64,000 nucleotides of DNA from Rhabditophanes sp. KR3021 (GCA_963281155.1 CAUJLY010000006.1:10850001-10914000), one strand, 5' to 3'. Positions 43,556-56,437 are shown, numbered from the stretch's first letter. Notes: generated by a model not told the origin, from the sequence alone. Made by a program: numbers and translations.

Positions 43556-44551
43556 TCATTTAAGTTCTGTATCACGGGTTATTTTATTACTTTTACAAAA
43601 GAAAAAATTGATGAATCGTTGAATTCTTTTCGTCATAATTCGTTTTGATTTCCTTAAAAAGAGTAGAAAAAATAACGCATTGAATAAAGGAACACATGAT
43701 CCACTTATAAAAGAATAGGTTATGAAGTTTCTTAAACTGATTTGTTGCAAACATGTGTACAAAACAAGAGTCAATGGAATGAAAAAAAATAGTACTGGAC
43801 TTATTAATTGAAAAGATATTATTTTGATGAAATCTTTATTGAGCTTAAACGTTTCTAGACTCATTTTATTCCGGTTGGCTGTAATAAAATTTTGGTATTT
43901 CGTTAAGTAAATAATTATTATTGCGGTCATCGATATCATGTAAGATATCAAAACAACGTGGCCTATTCTATAGACAAAATTGGTGCCGTCAATAATTATA
44001 GATTTACTTTTTTCATTTATGAACGTATCTGTGTAATTATTTGCTTGATCAAACTTGTAGAGCATGCTTCGGTCGCCATCCACGTCAAGTCCATTGTACA
44101 TCAAAATATAAAAATTGATAGAAACGAAAAATGAGCCAGCAAGTAAAAATAGAATAACAGTTCTTATTGCAATTTTATCTGCTTTTACAAAAGTCATGAC
44201 AGTTTTATACCTAACATACAGGATCGTAGCTACGATCACGGGATTGATAAAGGCAATAGCCAGATAAATATACACAAATAAAAAATAAACCATTAATGGA
44301 AGATTTATAGAATCAAAATTTACTAGGTAAAAGACTTCAAACTTCCCAATCACAACAATTTCGATGTGGAAGATAAAAGAAGAAAAAGAAAATATAATAT
44401 CTGTTCCACATTGTATAAAGACAAGCCAATTAGCTGAACTAAGTTTTCCACCAACTTTAAAATGAGAAAATAAACTGAGGGCTAGAAAATTTAATAGCAA
44501 TGATGATGAGAAAATTATAATGTTTATAACTTGTTCTATTGGTATAGACAT
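43556..44551 (-). CDS. Single-exon 7TM chemoreceptor
   Basis: One uninterrupted ATG-to-stop frame of 331 aa with seven hydrophobic segments (MSIPIEQVINIIIFSSSLLL at TM1; SFQLISPVLFFFIPLTLVLY at TM6; a TM7 with CVPLFNALFFLLFLRKSKR). A long TM4-5 extracellular loop carries DVDGDRSMLYKFDQANNY with an N-x-T sequon. Unlike all the other intact receptors here, it has no intron. The subfamily is unclear, nearest to Str-superfamily members by layout. Probably functional. Confidence 0.78.
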   Translation of the reverse strand: MSIPIEQVINIIIFSSSLLLNFLALSLFSHFKVGGKLSSANWLVFIQCGTDIIFSFSSFIFHIEIVVIGKFEVFYLVNFDSINLPLMVYFLFVYIYLAIAFINPVIVATILYVRYKTVMTFVKADKIAIRTVILFLLAGSFFVSINFYILMYNGLDVDGDRSMLYKFDQANNYTDTFINEKSKSIIIDGTNFVYRIGHVVLISYMISMTAIIIIYLTKYQNFITANRNKMSLETFKLNKDFIKIISFQLISPVLFFFIPLTLVLYTCLQQISLRNFITYSFISGSCVPLFNALFFLLFLRKSKRIMTKRIQRFINFFFCKSNKITRDTELK

Positions 44552-46034
44552 TTAGATAATACAATGATTCTTAAAATCTCTTCCAATATTTAAATACCAA
44601 TTTTTTGTTATTTTTAAGGGAAATAGCGGCAAGATTAAATGCTACGAAATCAGCAAATATATTATTCATAATGAAGTAATATTGTTGGGAACGCATTATG
44701 ACACTGTTTCGGGGAAAAAACTGAATGAAAATATGACTTTGGAATTATCAAAAACAACGGTTTTCCCACGTAGATGATTGTAAATTGAACTTTATCTTTT
44801 GTCGTTAATGAAATAATCGTTTGAATCCAATGAAAATATTGTTGAAAGTATTCATTATGATATTAAATAAAACAAAAAATGAAAAATGTTTATGAATATT
44901 TTAACAAATGTATACCCCACATATACTCTTGTTCAAAGTACGTGTTTAGATAAAATATATTCTGGTTATAAATCCTTAGTTTTTTAATAGTAATTTGGTG
45001 TGAATTAATTAATGTGTACATCCAATCGTTGGGTATTCTAATCCGAATAAAAATACTTATGTTTTTTCAACAATTTAAAGGATCGGGAGTTATATTCAAA
45101 ATATGCTGTCGATTTAAGTCCACGTTTTAAGGAATCTTTAGAGAATAAGATCAGTAGCCAACAAATTAATTAACAATGTGACAATTTTTAAACGTAATGC
45201 GCGAATTTAAATATTTTAAACAGCAATAAGGCACATTAAAGAAATCTTATAGCATAATAAATCTAATCCCTAACCAATTAACCAACCATCCACGAATACT
45301 CAATTTATGTAACTTTAACAACTCAAAAAGTATCATATTCTCATTTTTAAACAATCCATCCAACCTTAACTTTAATTCTGTTCCAGAATCCCAGAGGGAC
45401 TCCATGAGATCAACAGGAAGAATGGAGGAAAACACGTGGAGGAAGACAACAACACAAGAATAAGGATAACTGTTTATTATACAACATATACATTCAAATG
45501 TTTGTTAAGTATTAATCCTTTTCTAAGCATTTCATTATTATCTGAATTACAATATATCGAAATTGAAAAATAAACCAGCTTTCAGGAGTATTAAATAATA
45601 TTTGATCCAATAGTAAAGATTTACCATCTTTCATGTCTTTTGAAAGTCTCTTTTTTTCTATTTGTTTCCTGTTACCTTCGTTTTTCAAATGCCACAAGGA
45701 TAGTTGCAACTCGTCACTTACCCCACACTTGTGTTTCCTATCAAATTATCACCGTGTTTAACCAAATTAACCCCAATTATGTCTCTTTTTCGTTATTTAT
45801 TTATGTCCTTAATCTTCTTAATATTATTCATCGTCTTTACCAATTTGCATTTTAGGTCAATTTACAGTTGTTTATCTGTTATTTTGCTTTCAGCAAATTG
45901 TGGCCACTTTTTGCATATTAAAGTTTAGTTTTAATAAAGTCTTTAGTAATTTGCTTGTGTTACGTTATCTTCAAGTCTCTATTTGGCCGTCTTCAAAGTT
46001 GAGTCTCATATAAAGATTTTTTCTTGCTATTATT
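44552..46034. other. Intergenic
   Basis: About 1.5 kb without a gene. Short frames near 45247-45435, 45512-45709 and 45640-45928 overlap each other on both strands and show no domain. Confidence 0.4.
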
Positions 46035-46035
46035 G

Positions 46036-46756
46036 TAGGGTCTTTTCTTTCTGCTAAAATATCAAGAGAAGAATCAAAGGAAATATTTTTTAAAAATAAT
46101 ACAGTAATTTTCCAAGTATTTAATGCGCAAACTGTTTGTTATACAACTCACAGTGGTTCACAAATAAACTTAATAATGATTTCTATATTTTCTATAGCAT
46201 TTCTATTTATGTTTACATTTCGTTTACACGTTTTTTAAAATGACTGCTGTTTTTAAAATGATAGTGAAGCAAAATTCTATAGCTGGAAATGAAAAAAATT
46301 ATAATAATATACTAATTTATTATATTTGTTCATTCCTCGATATTGCTTTATTCACTGCTATACCTTTATTTTATATAATTATTGTTTTAATTTTTTTAAA
46401 GGACCCTGAGCATGTTTCATTTGCTTTTAATACATCAAATTATTTTTGCAATAAACACACACAAGAAATAAGTTTATATGTTTATTGTTTTATATAAGAT
46501 ATAACTTTAGTTAAAGTTAGAAATGCGTTAGTACTATTATTTTATCTTTATATACATGTCCGATATCATACTTTATCGACATTATAGCAATTTTGTACCT
46601 CCATTAATGCTTTCAATTATCGGAAATAATTTTGCTGTTTCTATGTATTATATGTTTTTGGTTCGACGAAAGAAAATGGTTATTAGAGTTGTTCCATCAA
46701 TAGTACTTCAACGAGAACAAGAAAAACTACTAAAAACCGAGCTATCTCCGCATTAA
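46036..46756 (+). pseudogene. Broken copy of the 47061 receptor
   Basis: Starts at a TGTAG acceptor-like site with SFLSAKISREESKEIFFKNN, matching FAKLSREESMEIYFNND of the 47.5-kb receptor exon 2. It continues through a TAA near 46238 to MTAVFKMIVKQNSIAGNEKNYNNI and a TM, then is interrupted by about 140 nt of foreign or decayed sequence (46448-46586) before VPPLMLSIIGNNFAVSMYY and the tail. TM1-3 (exon 1) is absent. A dead tandem duplicate. Confidence 0.7.
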
Positions 46757-47060
46757 AACTCAGAAATCAGATTTAAACATAATCAACAATTTTACATTCT
46801 AGTAACTACTAAATTATTAGCAATGACATTCTTCGTAGCTTATAATAATGAGTTAAAATTTAACTTTTAATATTGCCTGTTAATAAATATATTGGATTTT
46901 ACAAAGAAAATATGAAATAATGTAATATCTGAGCGTGTTTTTGATACAGCTGATAATTGCAGCAGAAATAAGAATTATTGTTGGTCATTAAAATTTAATT
47001 AAAAAAGTAATAGTAATAGTAAGGACTTTTAATATTTTCAATTCATTCCATTTATAAAAA

Positions 47061-48130
47061 ATGTCCTTCTGCGACCTTTTCGAACCTCTATTTTCATGTT
47101 ATGATGATGTCGTATATCAAATGACTGATATAATTACCATCTTAAGTATTTTAAGTTCTGTTTTTACCCTTTGTTATCTAATTTCACTTAAAACTGAAAG
47201 ATCCCTAAGTTATGTTAAATTTCTAATTTACGGAAGAATTTACTTGATAGCATATTCATTCTATTCTGGATTTATTGTAAGAATAAGAACTGCTTTACCT
47301 TTGTACATTGCAATATGTGGAGGACCAATTACATTTTTTGGTGACATGGGATGCCATACTTCGGTGGTAAGTATTAACTTTTTTTGATAGAATAATTAGA
47401 TATGTAGGGAATTTTTATAGGACTACTTGGCATATATTTACTACTTGTTTTATTAGATTTAATTGGACGAAGCAATATAACGTGCAGAAAAACAACTTTT
47501 AATGATCACACAATGATAAATAAAGTTATTATACTGTCTACATTATTAGGAATTGCCATTTTTATAGGATGTTTTCAATTTGCTAAATTATCAAGGGAAG
47601 AATCAATGGAAATATATTTTAACAATGATTCCGACATCCACAAATTGTTTAATAAGCCAAATCTTTGTTTTACAGCTTACGGAGGTTCAAAAATTGATAT
47701 AATAATGATTTGTATACTTTTCGCAGCATTCATGATAACTAATACAATGATGTATTATATTTATATGTTTTTGAAAATGGCTGTTGTTTTCAAAATGTTA
47801 ATTAAACAAACCTCTATTGCTGGAAACGAAAGAAAGTACAACAACATTTTGAGTTACTATTTCTGTTCCTTCTTGTTAATTTTTATTTTCATCATCATAC
47901 CAATGTTTTTCCTCCTCTTTACTTTAATATTTGTACAAAGTCATGAGTATGCATCTATTGCTTTCAATATATCAAATTATTATGTACCTTTATTGATATT
48001 TTCAATGATATGCAATAATTTAGCTGTTTGTGTTTATTATGTTAATTTGATGAGACGAAAGAAAATAATTGCTACAGTAGTTCAACCAAATAGTTCTGAT
48101 ATTAAAACAAATAAAACTACAAAAAAGTAG
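47061..48130 (+). CDS. 7TM chemoreceptor, Str/Srh-like
   Basis: Exons 47061..47366 and 47408..48130 (41-nt intron, phase 0) give 342 aa. The acceptor at 47407 is chosen because the later AG at 47420 puts an early stop in frame. AICGGPITFFGDMGC marks the TM3 start, VFKMLIKQTSIAGNERKYNNI is a charged third intracellular loop, and TM7 ends NNLAVCVYYVNLMRRKK. The truncated duplicate 300 nt upstream shows recent local expansion. Chemosensory function by family. Confidence 0.78.
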
Positions 48131-48719
48131 TTGGGATTTCGTTTTAGATCCAAAATTTAATATTCAAATTCCAAACTAATGTTATTGTAACCCTTTATAA
48201 AGGAAAATGAATAATTGTTTAAATTCAATTATAACATTTGAATATGTGTCGTGCTCAATAAATACTTTAATTAAACTCCATGTGTTTTTAATAATTGGTT
48301 TTTGACAAAAATTATGTAAGATACTTAACACTTGCTTTTTCTGTTTGATTATTTAAAATACAACTTATGACCACGGTGAAGTATTTTATTATTAAAAATA
48401 AGAATAAGTAATGTATAGAAAAAATATATTATAAATTGAGCTTTCAGCTTAAAGGTTGTTAAATTTTTGTTTTCTATTTGACGTCTGAATTTTAAACGAA
48501 AGTAGCTGAATCTGAGGTTTTAAGTGAAACCGATTGTAATAATGACGTTATGCTCGTGATTGTTACATAAGTTAAATCACAAAGGTACTTATTTAGTGGT
48601 TTTAACTAAGTATGTAGGTATTTAATATGCCGACGACGAATAGGTTGATGAATATCATGATACAAGTGTTCTTTCATAAGCCTGTGTCTCAAAATGGGAA
48701 TGAATTTAATTAGTCAATG
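48131..48719. other. Intergenic
   Basis: No gene recognised between the receptor and the LINE fragment. Confidence 0.45.
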
Positions 48720-49590
48720 CGAAAATAGTTATTATACCGACGACAGATGTTATCGATATATTTGGTCATCAGACCTTACATCTACAGAAATGTTATGGCC
48801 AAAGAACAAGGTGGATTCAAAATTGGTGATCAGAATTGTTCTTTCATTAGTTATGCTGATGACACCACTTTCATCGCTCAGGATCCTACTGCTCTCCAAT
48901 CTCTCACAACAAATCTACAAAAAGAGAGTGCTAAAGTTGGATTACACATCAACAGAGACAAGATTTGTTTGATGGCTTACTCTCCGGACATTATCTACCT
49001 TGAAAAGAAGGATAAGAAGAAGTGGTATCCATTACTAAGGAAAAGGCAGGAGTTCAAAATTACTATTGGCGGATCAGAGATTGAGAAAGTGGACACTTTT
49101 AAATATCTCGGAAAAGAAATTAGCACCGAAGAAGCCCGACCTTTTGTTTCTGGTGCAAAGACTACCCAGAGAGATTTTACTGTCTTTTGGAAGTTACTGG
49201 ACGTTCGATGATTAGAAGAATCTTTAGGAGGCGGATCTGGAACGAAGCCACTAATGCAAGGCTACACAATGTTGATTTGTATGCTGGTTGCCGTATAAAA
49301 GACTGGGAAATTACGTCATTGACTTGAAAACTCGTTTCTTTGGGCATCAAATCAAGAGCAGCAACAACAACCTTTCAATGGTGCTCGATAAAGATTAGAC
49401 CTCCAATCAGACCTCGCGAGAGATATGTCAACATGTTCAAGAAAGCTACGAGTGTTAAGAAAGGGGTTATGAAGAAGGTGTTTGATTTAGTAGAAGATGG
49501 AGTTAATTATATGTCTCTACCTCAAGTTATATATCAAAATTACTGATATACATTTTATGTTTCTTGATTCGGGTACTTTAAATATATAAA
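48720..49590 (+). mobile_element. 5'-truncated LINE (non-LTR retrotransposon)
   Basis: Contains reverse-transcriptase motif FISYADDTTFIAQD (about 48837-48878), then SAKVGLHINRDKICLM, a DTFKYLGKEIS thumb-side motif, and broken 3' frames with RRIFRRRIWNEATNARLH and PPIRPRERYVNMFKKAT. The palm before YADD and any endonuclease are missing. Frames shift several times. The end near 49590 is A-rich (TAAATAGAAAATAAG), as for a target-primed insertion. Confidence 0.7.
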
Positions 49591-49606
49591 TAAATAGAAA
49601 ATAAGT

Positions 49607-49771
49607 GATGGGCCATCTGAATCTTATCCTTTACTTTCCTCCTACACAAGTCATGTTCAAATTAATTCAGTTAATGGTACATTAGTGTTAATTCAAAATA
49701 TGATTACAGCCGTTTTTAAGTCTGAATTTCCTATTTCAGATAGAGGATTTAATTTAACTTGGTCTTCTTAG
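49607..49771 (+). pseudogene. CUB-like domain C-terminal fragment
   Basis: Reads DGPSESYPLLSSYTSHVQINSVNGTLVLI... to ISDRGFNLTWSS and a stop. The 'DG...PLL..Y......S.....L.I.F.S......GF...W' spacing is that of the last third of a CUB domain. It lies directly after the LINE tail, which may have cut off the upstream exons. Secreted or surface protein relic. Confidence 0.5.
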
Positions 49772-49851
49772 TTTTGTTTTGAATAAATTTCATTTTTAAA
49801 AATTACAAAAGGCTTAAATACATTAATAAAATTTATTGTGAATTTCAACAT

Positions 49852-51049
49852 TTAATTATTCAATACATTAACTTTATCAAGAAAATATTTAACTTCTTTA
49901 ACCATTTCATAACCTGCGGCACCGCGATTAAAAGTATATTCTCCATGAGTTGAATTTTTGATCCAATGAAACTCATGTAGAATGGATGCATTTTTAATGG
50001 ATGCTTTTTTCATGTTCATGTGATAATCAAAGCCTTCATCTGTTAATATATCAGCATGAGCCAAGAAAGTAATTGATGAAGGTAATTTTTTGAGCAATTG
50101 TTCATCAGCTAGAATAGGTGACAAATCTAAGTTATTCACGAATGGAGCTAGGGGAGAATCTTTTGATAATTTAGGTAAGACTGAATCACAATTAATTAAT
50201 TCTTTAATATTTTCTTTAGTAACTTTAATTCCTAAATAAGTCAAAAATGGTCTTGCAAAATATTCAGGGGATAGAACAGACTTCAATTTAGTCTTATGGT
50301 ATTCTTTGTAAGATTGTGATTGAAAATTCAATGAACCTAAAGCAGGATAAAGAAGAAGCTGATATCTAAACCAGTCTTTATTATTCAAAGCTGCCCTTTG
50401 CGTCATATTAGCTGTTAAACCACCTCCAGAACTATCTCCTCCAACCATTACATTCTTTGTTTCGAAACCAATTATTTCAGTTAATGATCCCATTAAATTA
50501 GCAATAGTATTATAACTTTCATTGACACCAACAGGGAAAATATCTTCTGGAGCTAATGGATAGTCGATTGAGACGATTGTGCAATTTAGTTCATCAATAA
50601 ATTTTTCCATTAAGTGGTCATAGAATCCGGGATGACATTCAACCCAGCCACTGCAAATAATTATCATTTAATATTTTTAACTTTCAACTTACCCACCATG
50701 AAAATAAATAAATAATAAATCATTTGACACTTTTTTTGGCTTATAAATTCTACAAGGGCAATTACCAATAACTTTGGTTGTAATAGAATAAATATCAAAA
50801 TCTTGTTCCTTAGGAGCTCGTTCAGGTATTCTATTCTTTCTCAGTTCACTTGCATAGTCCGAATCTTTTGCTTTAAAGTATCCAGGCTAAATTTGAATAA
50901 TTAAATTAATCAACAAAATATTGTTAGCATACCAAAGTAACGAACAAAAAAGAAACTGCTATCATAATATACTTTTTTCCATCGATCACACCAATTTTAA
51001 GTAACAACTTTACCACAAAATAAGCAACGATACCAAGTAATAGAAACAT
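49852..51049 (-). CDS. Arylacetamide deacetylase-like esterase (HSL-family alpha/beta hydrolase)
   Basis: Exons 51049..50933, 50886..50693 and 50650..49852 (introns 46 and 42 nt) give 369 aa. An N-terminal membrane anchor (MFLLLGIVAYFVVKLLLK) is followed by the oxyanion motif HGGGW, created exactly across the exon 2-3 junction. The nucleophile is in VGGDSSGGGLTANM; an acid is probably in ADILTDEGFDY and the His in STHGEYTFN. This is the order of the HSL/AADAC family (about 400 aa): ER-membrane enzymes hydrolysing acyl-glycerides, sterol esters or xenobiotic esters. An ATG at 50667 lies in the intron and is not the start. All triad residues are present, so it is probably active. Confidence 0.88.
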
Positions 51050-52379
51050 TTTGAATGGAATAAAATGCAAATATAAAATAATGTCTACATTTAAATAGCA
51101 TATATTTACTTTTTATCAATATTTGAGATAATGGGTGTATTGAGGTTGTGTTTAAGCAAGTGACAAATATTTAATTTTGAAATAGTGGATGTTGTCTTTG
51201 AGTTATAGAAGTATAATTGTTATGTGCATAAAAATGTGTAGTATAGACTTGTGATGTCATTTTAAAGCTTTATGAAATAGCCTAACTTTATGATGTAATT
51301 AAATAACCCATAATTTTGTTCCAACTTTTGAACAAATAAACATAAAATTACATAAAGGCTTTTTTAAGTTACCTTCTAGTCTTAGTGAGATTAACCATGA
51401 TAACGTTTATTATACGCAATCTTATCTTTCTATTGGTCCTTATCAAAGAATTATTTGAATTTATTTATAGGAGATTATTAAGTTGGTGATGATGAAATAT
51501 GTAATTATTGTTTTAGTGTTATGTGAATTTATAAAATGGATACAATGACATTTGTCACGGTGGGTAAATATAGTGTTTTTTGTAGATTGTAGCAAGTATC
51601 TCAAAAAATGAATGAAAAAGATGGTTCTCAAAGATAGTCCTTGGATTCCTTTTTAAAAGCTGAATCTATTGGTATAAAAATATCAAGAAAATTGCCATCG
51701 GATCGAGCAGGGCAAGCTTGTGAAAAGTAAATATCTGACATTGTTATGTTTTTTCATTCAATTTTCACTATTAATACCTTTTTACCGTTCAATTTTAATA
51801 AAATATAATAAAACTAATAAATGTTTCTTGCAATTCGTATTTTAAAATCAAAATCAATCAGATATTACTAGCAATATTGAGGAGTTAACACAAAGTATAC
51901 TTCTTTCAAAAAACCCTGCGCGTACATTGTTGGAAAGTTGTGTCTGTTTAAAATTGTTTATGATATGTTTTATTTGCTAAATAGTAATGCACTGCTAAAA
52001 ATTGAGTTTAAAAAATAAGTGTAGAAAGCGCATTTTTGATTTGTGTTTTCTATCTCTTAAAAAAGTCACAAAAGTTGAACAATGTTAGTAAAATTGTAAT
52101 GTTTGTTAAAAATAATTTTGGGGTTAAATAATAGCCCTTAATTAACTAAACGAATTATTATAAAAAGATATTAAAAGATAAAATTTTAAAAAGTCATTTT
52201 TAAAAAAAGTCACATATCATGCATTGTTTCGATGGCTGAGGAAGGCTATACTTGTATGATACTGTCCGAATATGACAATTATCATAAAATATTATCAAAA
52301 AATATGATTTAGATGCTTTTGGAATCACTTTTATCGAGAATTGACTACAATGCATATACTTATCCCCCGTGAATGACAG
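51050..52379. other. Intergenic
   Basis: About 1.3 kb, promoter side of the esterase; no coding frame or RNA recognised. Confidence 0.45.
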
Positions 52380-52505
52380 TAGAAACTCTTTGTGTTGATA
52401 GTTCATCAGCTTCAGCTGAAAGGTCCTTTCAAAACTTAAAAGATTGATAACGGATGAGAAACAGTCTTTGTGTCACGACACTGTGTCAAAATTAATGTTA
52501 GGGTA
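52380..52505 (+). pseudogene. hAT dimerisation-domain remnant
   Basis: Reads VDSSSASAERSFQNLK, two stops, then RMRNSLCVTTLCQ, corresponding to the 'SSSSAERSFS-LKRIKT-LRNSM' ending of hAT/ZMYM-type transposases. Nothing upstream could be aligned. Confidence 0.55.
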
Positions 52506-52875
52506 TAAAAGGTGTATTTAAGCTTTTTTAATATTATTTTTACTTTTTACGTTTATCTTTGGTTGTTTTTTCTGAAAATGATTAATTTTTTGAAATTATG
52601 GCTTTTTTAGGCTCGTTTACAGGGTTGATAATGCGTATAGTATGTATCAATTGCCCTCTTTATAACTATAAATTCCTGCCTATTTCAAAGGAAATTTATC
52701 TAATTTATTACATATTTACGTACTTTTTAATTGTTTTTAATCTTTATCCTGTCATGCTTTTGGATTATGTCATTTTTGCACCCTATAATTATTATAAGGC
52801 AGAAATAAGGGAAATAAAAAACAGATCAGCTACTTAATTATAGTATCTACAACGCGCACATAAATTTATTTCAAA

Positions 52876-53088
52876 TTATTTAACAAAAATAATATCCGAA
52901 ATATCAGTCACATTACATCCAAATACACGACTAAATAAATGTTTCAATCCAAAAGTATCCATCACAATATTTCTAATTGACTTGGACAAATAAATCAACA
53001 TATAGGGAGTAAATATTACAATATAACAAAGACAAACAAAGTATTGTTGGGATACACTTAACATAAAATAAATATTGATGGTCGTCAC
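52876..53088 (-). pseudogene. Chemoreceptor TM7 exon fragment
   Basis: About 70 codons: a hydrophobic stretch YFVCLCYIVIFTPYMLIYLSK followed by SIRNIVMDTFGLKHLF and a short tail. This has the layout of a serpentine-receptor TM7 plus C-terminal helix. No upstream exons could be found on the same strand, so it is an orphan. Confidence 0.35.
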
Positions 53089-54328
53089 GATAATTCAGAA
53101 ACAATCCTCTCCGATTCCTTAATTCCAAAGTAAACTTCTTGCGATAATCTCACTATATGTAGATTTAAGGAAGTCATGAAAAGTGATCCATGAGTTCATT
53201 CCAAATTATAAATGCCATCAATAGATTAAACAATTTTAATTAGTATTTTGGAATATATACTAAATTTTGCGATAAAATAATTTTATTACTTTTATATTGT
53301 TATTTGGTAAATATCTCTTTGATATATCCTTATCAAAATGTACTTTAATACAACAACGTTGTTATTTATATTATTTATACATATCTTCATTTATTTATGA
53401 CATTATTTCAAAAGAAGGCAAGTGAGATCAAAGCTGACATCATTTAATTGGAAATAAATATGTGAGAAATTATTACAAACAGATGTAATTAATGTATTCA
53501 ATGTGATGCGTGAATATATCCCACTTTTTAATCTTGTGCCTAAATAACCACTTAAGTAACAAGGAGGGAATTTTAATTGGCAAAATTAACAAATTTATTC
53601 GAAGTACAACAACAAGACAGAATGAAATATTTATTCTTTAAAAGTAAAATTTAAATTTTTGACTTATATTGTATCAATTATTTTGAACTCATATTTTAAT
53701 AAAATATAGTTTTTACAGATAAAGGGTTGATTTGTGTTTAAAATGATAAAATTATCTAATATTAACGGGTAAAAATTTAATTTTGTATTTTTGTTATCTA
53801 TCCTTTAATAATAAATAATTTTGTTTTTCATTATGTAGCGTAATCATATTGTGCTAAATTAAAAGACTTCTTACGCATTTTTTATGTTGATCACATTTTA
53901 TTTGGTTGCTTGAAAAAGAGTTACATGCAAAAATATTTGTCATATCATTTTCATAAGTTCTTCTTTACAAACATTCAATTCTATTTTTAGCTTTTTCAAT
54001 TTAACTTAAATATATTATTTTTTCACATTTAATCTATGTTCTTTGAATCCGTAAACTATTATTCGAATTTGTTTTATTACATTCAAATTACCATATAACA
54101 CATTAACATTGAATTAAGTACGTAATATATTTGATGTAGAATCAAATAATGCCGTGGTATTATTTTATTGTATTCTTATCTCTAAACTTTTTGATTTATA
54201 TAGCTATTAACAAGAATTCTAGATATTGAAATTATCTACCAATAAAAGAAGATTTGTTCAAAGTATCAACAAAGCTATTTTCACAAGTTATAATTGTATT
54301 CAGAAACTTTATTATTTGAAATATTGTT
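53089..54328. other. Intergenic, upstream of the ion channel
   Basis: About 1.2 kb of AT-rich DNA; nothing coding. Presumably includes the channel promoter. Confidence 0.45.
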
Positions 54329-56333
54329 ATGGCAGTCACTTACTACATTATATATTTTATTATTTTTTATCTTATTATTGTTAGCAATATAGTTATAGCA
54401 GGTCAAACTGAAGTAAACTATACTTTCATTTGTAATATCTATTTATTTAGATAACTGCATCATCATCTTTTCAAGGAACAAAATCTCGAAATAAGGCCAT
54501 AGCTAAAGATTCTGTCGCAATTGAAGATGACTATGAAGAAATAGGAGCTGCGACTAAACGAGAAAATGAAGTAATTCATTTTTGTAATAATAATGTTGAT
54601 GTTAATAATAATAATCATGATTCTATCTTCGAACAAGGGTAGGTTTAGTAATTAACTTTATACTAGCAAATATTTATAATTGTATAAAACTAAAAGACCA
54701 AAAGTTAAATTTATAAAAGAGTAGTAAATTAAGAAATTTGTTTTCAGCGGGTCTAAAGTTGGCACAAAGGGGTAAGATTGTGTGATATTTGTAAATGATA
54801 TCTTTTCAAATACAACTGTTTTTGTCATGTCAATTGTCCGAAACCGTTTAATCAAATGTTGGTATATGTGGGGTTGTTTTATTTGAATGTAATTAGTTTT
54901 TTACTTATAGAGAAACTCGGGACTTTCTTCAATTCCTTCGTAACATTAAATATGACCACAGACAATGTCCATATGATGACAAAGGTTATTCAATTACAAC
55001 AAATTAACTATATCATAAACATTTTCAGAGCCAGTAATAGTTGAAGTTTCAGTCATTGTTTCAAACATCAGAGCTGTATCAGAAGTAACGATGGACTATG
55101 CTTTAGAATTGTTTTATCGTGAAGCGTGGGTTGACAAAAGACTGGGCTATGATAAAAGTCTTTTTAAAAATAAAAGTGAAATAGCTTTACATGAAAGTTA
55201 TACTAATTTTATTTGGCATCCCGATAGTTTTATGCCAAATGCCATAGCATCAAAAAATCCACAAAAGCAATCTATTTCACATAGATCATTACTAAGATTA
55301 AGTGATAATGGACAGATTTTGTATAGTAGAAGAATTTCAATAGTTGCAGAATGTCCAATGGACTTGACTTTATTTCCATTCGACAAACAAATATGCAAAT
55401 TGGGTATTGAAAGTTGTAAGTAAGAACAAAAATAAACTAAATAATTTTTTAGATGGTTATACCGCTGATAAAGTTTTGTACAAATGGTCTTCAGGATTAA
55501 GAAAAGCCTTGATACTTTCACGTATTAGATTGCCAGATTTTGAAATAACTGAAGCGTATGTAACAAGTCAATTAGAAACATACGCAACCGGTGATTACAG
55601 TAGACTTTACATATGCTTCGTATTTTCTCGTTCATCTGGATTTTGTTTTTTGCAACTTATTATTCCGTCAACAGCTGTTGTTATCACGTCATGGGTTTCT
55701 TTATGGATGGAAAGTGAAACAGATTTTCAAGATATGATTTCACTCATTTTAGCCATCACATTTTTAATTTTTTCGTATAATGAGATGATGCCTAGAGTTA
55801 GTTATATTCTTGGAATCAACATTTATCTAGGAGTGTGTTTTTGTATCGTATTTTTATCCTTAATCAAATTGTCATTTATCAAGTTTTTAAAACAAAAGTT
55901 AAAGTATTCGAGAACAACACCATTTACAATGATGCCATATATTGCCAATGTTGCACATAACACAACAGATGAAAAGTCTTCTAATTGTGAAGTTATTGGC
56001 AATGACAAATCAAGTTATAAAACGATAGCCGTTCCAATGGAATTTCCAAGTTGTGGAAAAGTTGACTTGTTTACAATTAAGTATCAAAATAAATTTATTG
56101 GCAAGTTCATTCCAAGATTAAGGTATGACGAAAAATGGATTATGCATTTTCAATGTGTCTCTCAAGTAGGTTTATGATAATAATAATTTATATATATTTT
56201 TTAGTTGTTCTTTTTTGCTACTTTTATTCTTTTCTGCGCATTTTATTTTCTAATATATCCAAAACTCCATTATACTGAAATAGATCCTGCTTGTGTAAAA
56301 GAAAATGCTGAATGGCATGCAACCATATTATAA
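54329..56333 (+). CDS. exp-1: Cys-loop ligand-gated ion channel, EXP-1-like (excitatory GABA receptor)
   Basis: Seven exons (54329..54412, 54451..54638, 54748..54771, 54911..54984, 55029..55415, 55453..56165, 56205..56333), all GT-AG and in phase, give 532 aa. A signal peptide is followed by a charged insert and a ligand-binding domain with [18 protein letters not shown] (loop A), a 13-residue Cys-loop [21 protein letters not shown] and TGDYSRL (loop C). In M2, counting back from PRVSY (P23') places Leu at 9' and E-T-D at -2' to 0', where anion channels have Pro-Ala-Arg. C. elegans EXP-1, a GABA-gated cation channel, is known for acidic residues there. A cation-selective GABA receptor driving muscle contraction is therefore the best inference. 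TM4 and a short tail lie in the last exon. Confidence 0.85.
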
Positions 56334-56437
56334 TTAAAAATTTCTTATTGCACAAATCATTTTAAGCCAAGGATAACATTTGTTTAAAACGATAAAACAT
56401 TTGATTTAAAATAATAAATTGTTTGCAAAAAACTTAT

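Noticed and set aside
45247..45435. Reverse-strand 62-codon frame
   Set aside because: No domain, no supporting context, and composition like surrounding non-coding DNA.
45640..45960. Possible solo LTR (T-rich tract, AATAAAG-type signals)
   Set aside because: No second copy, no TG...CA boundary pair and no target duplication could be found in the window.
50650..50667. ATG at 50667 as esterase start
   Set aside because: It lies in an intron; the HGGGW oxyanion motif and membrane anchor require the two upstream exons.
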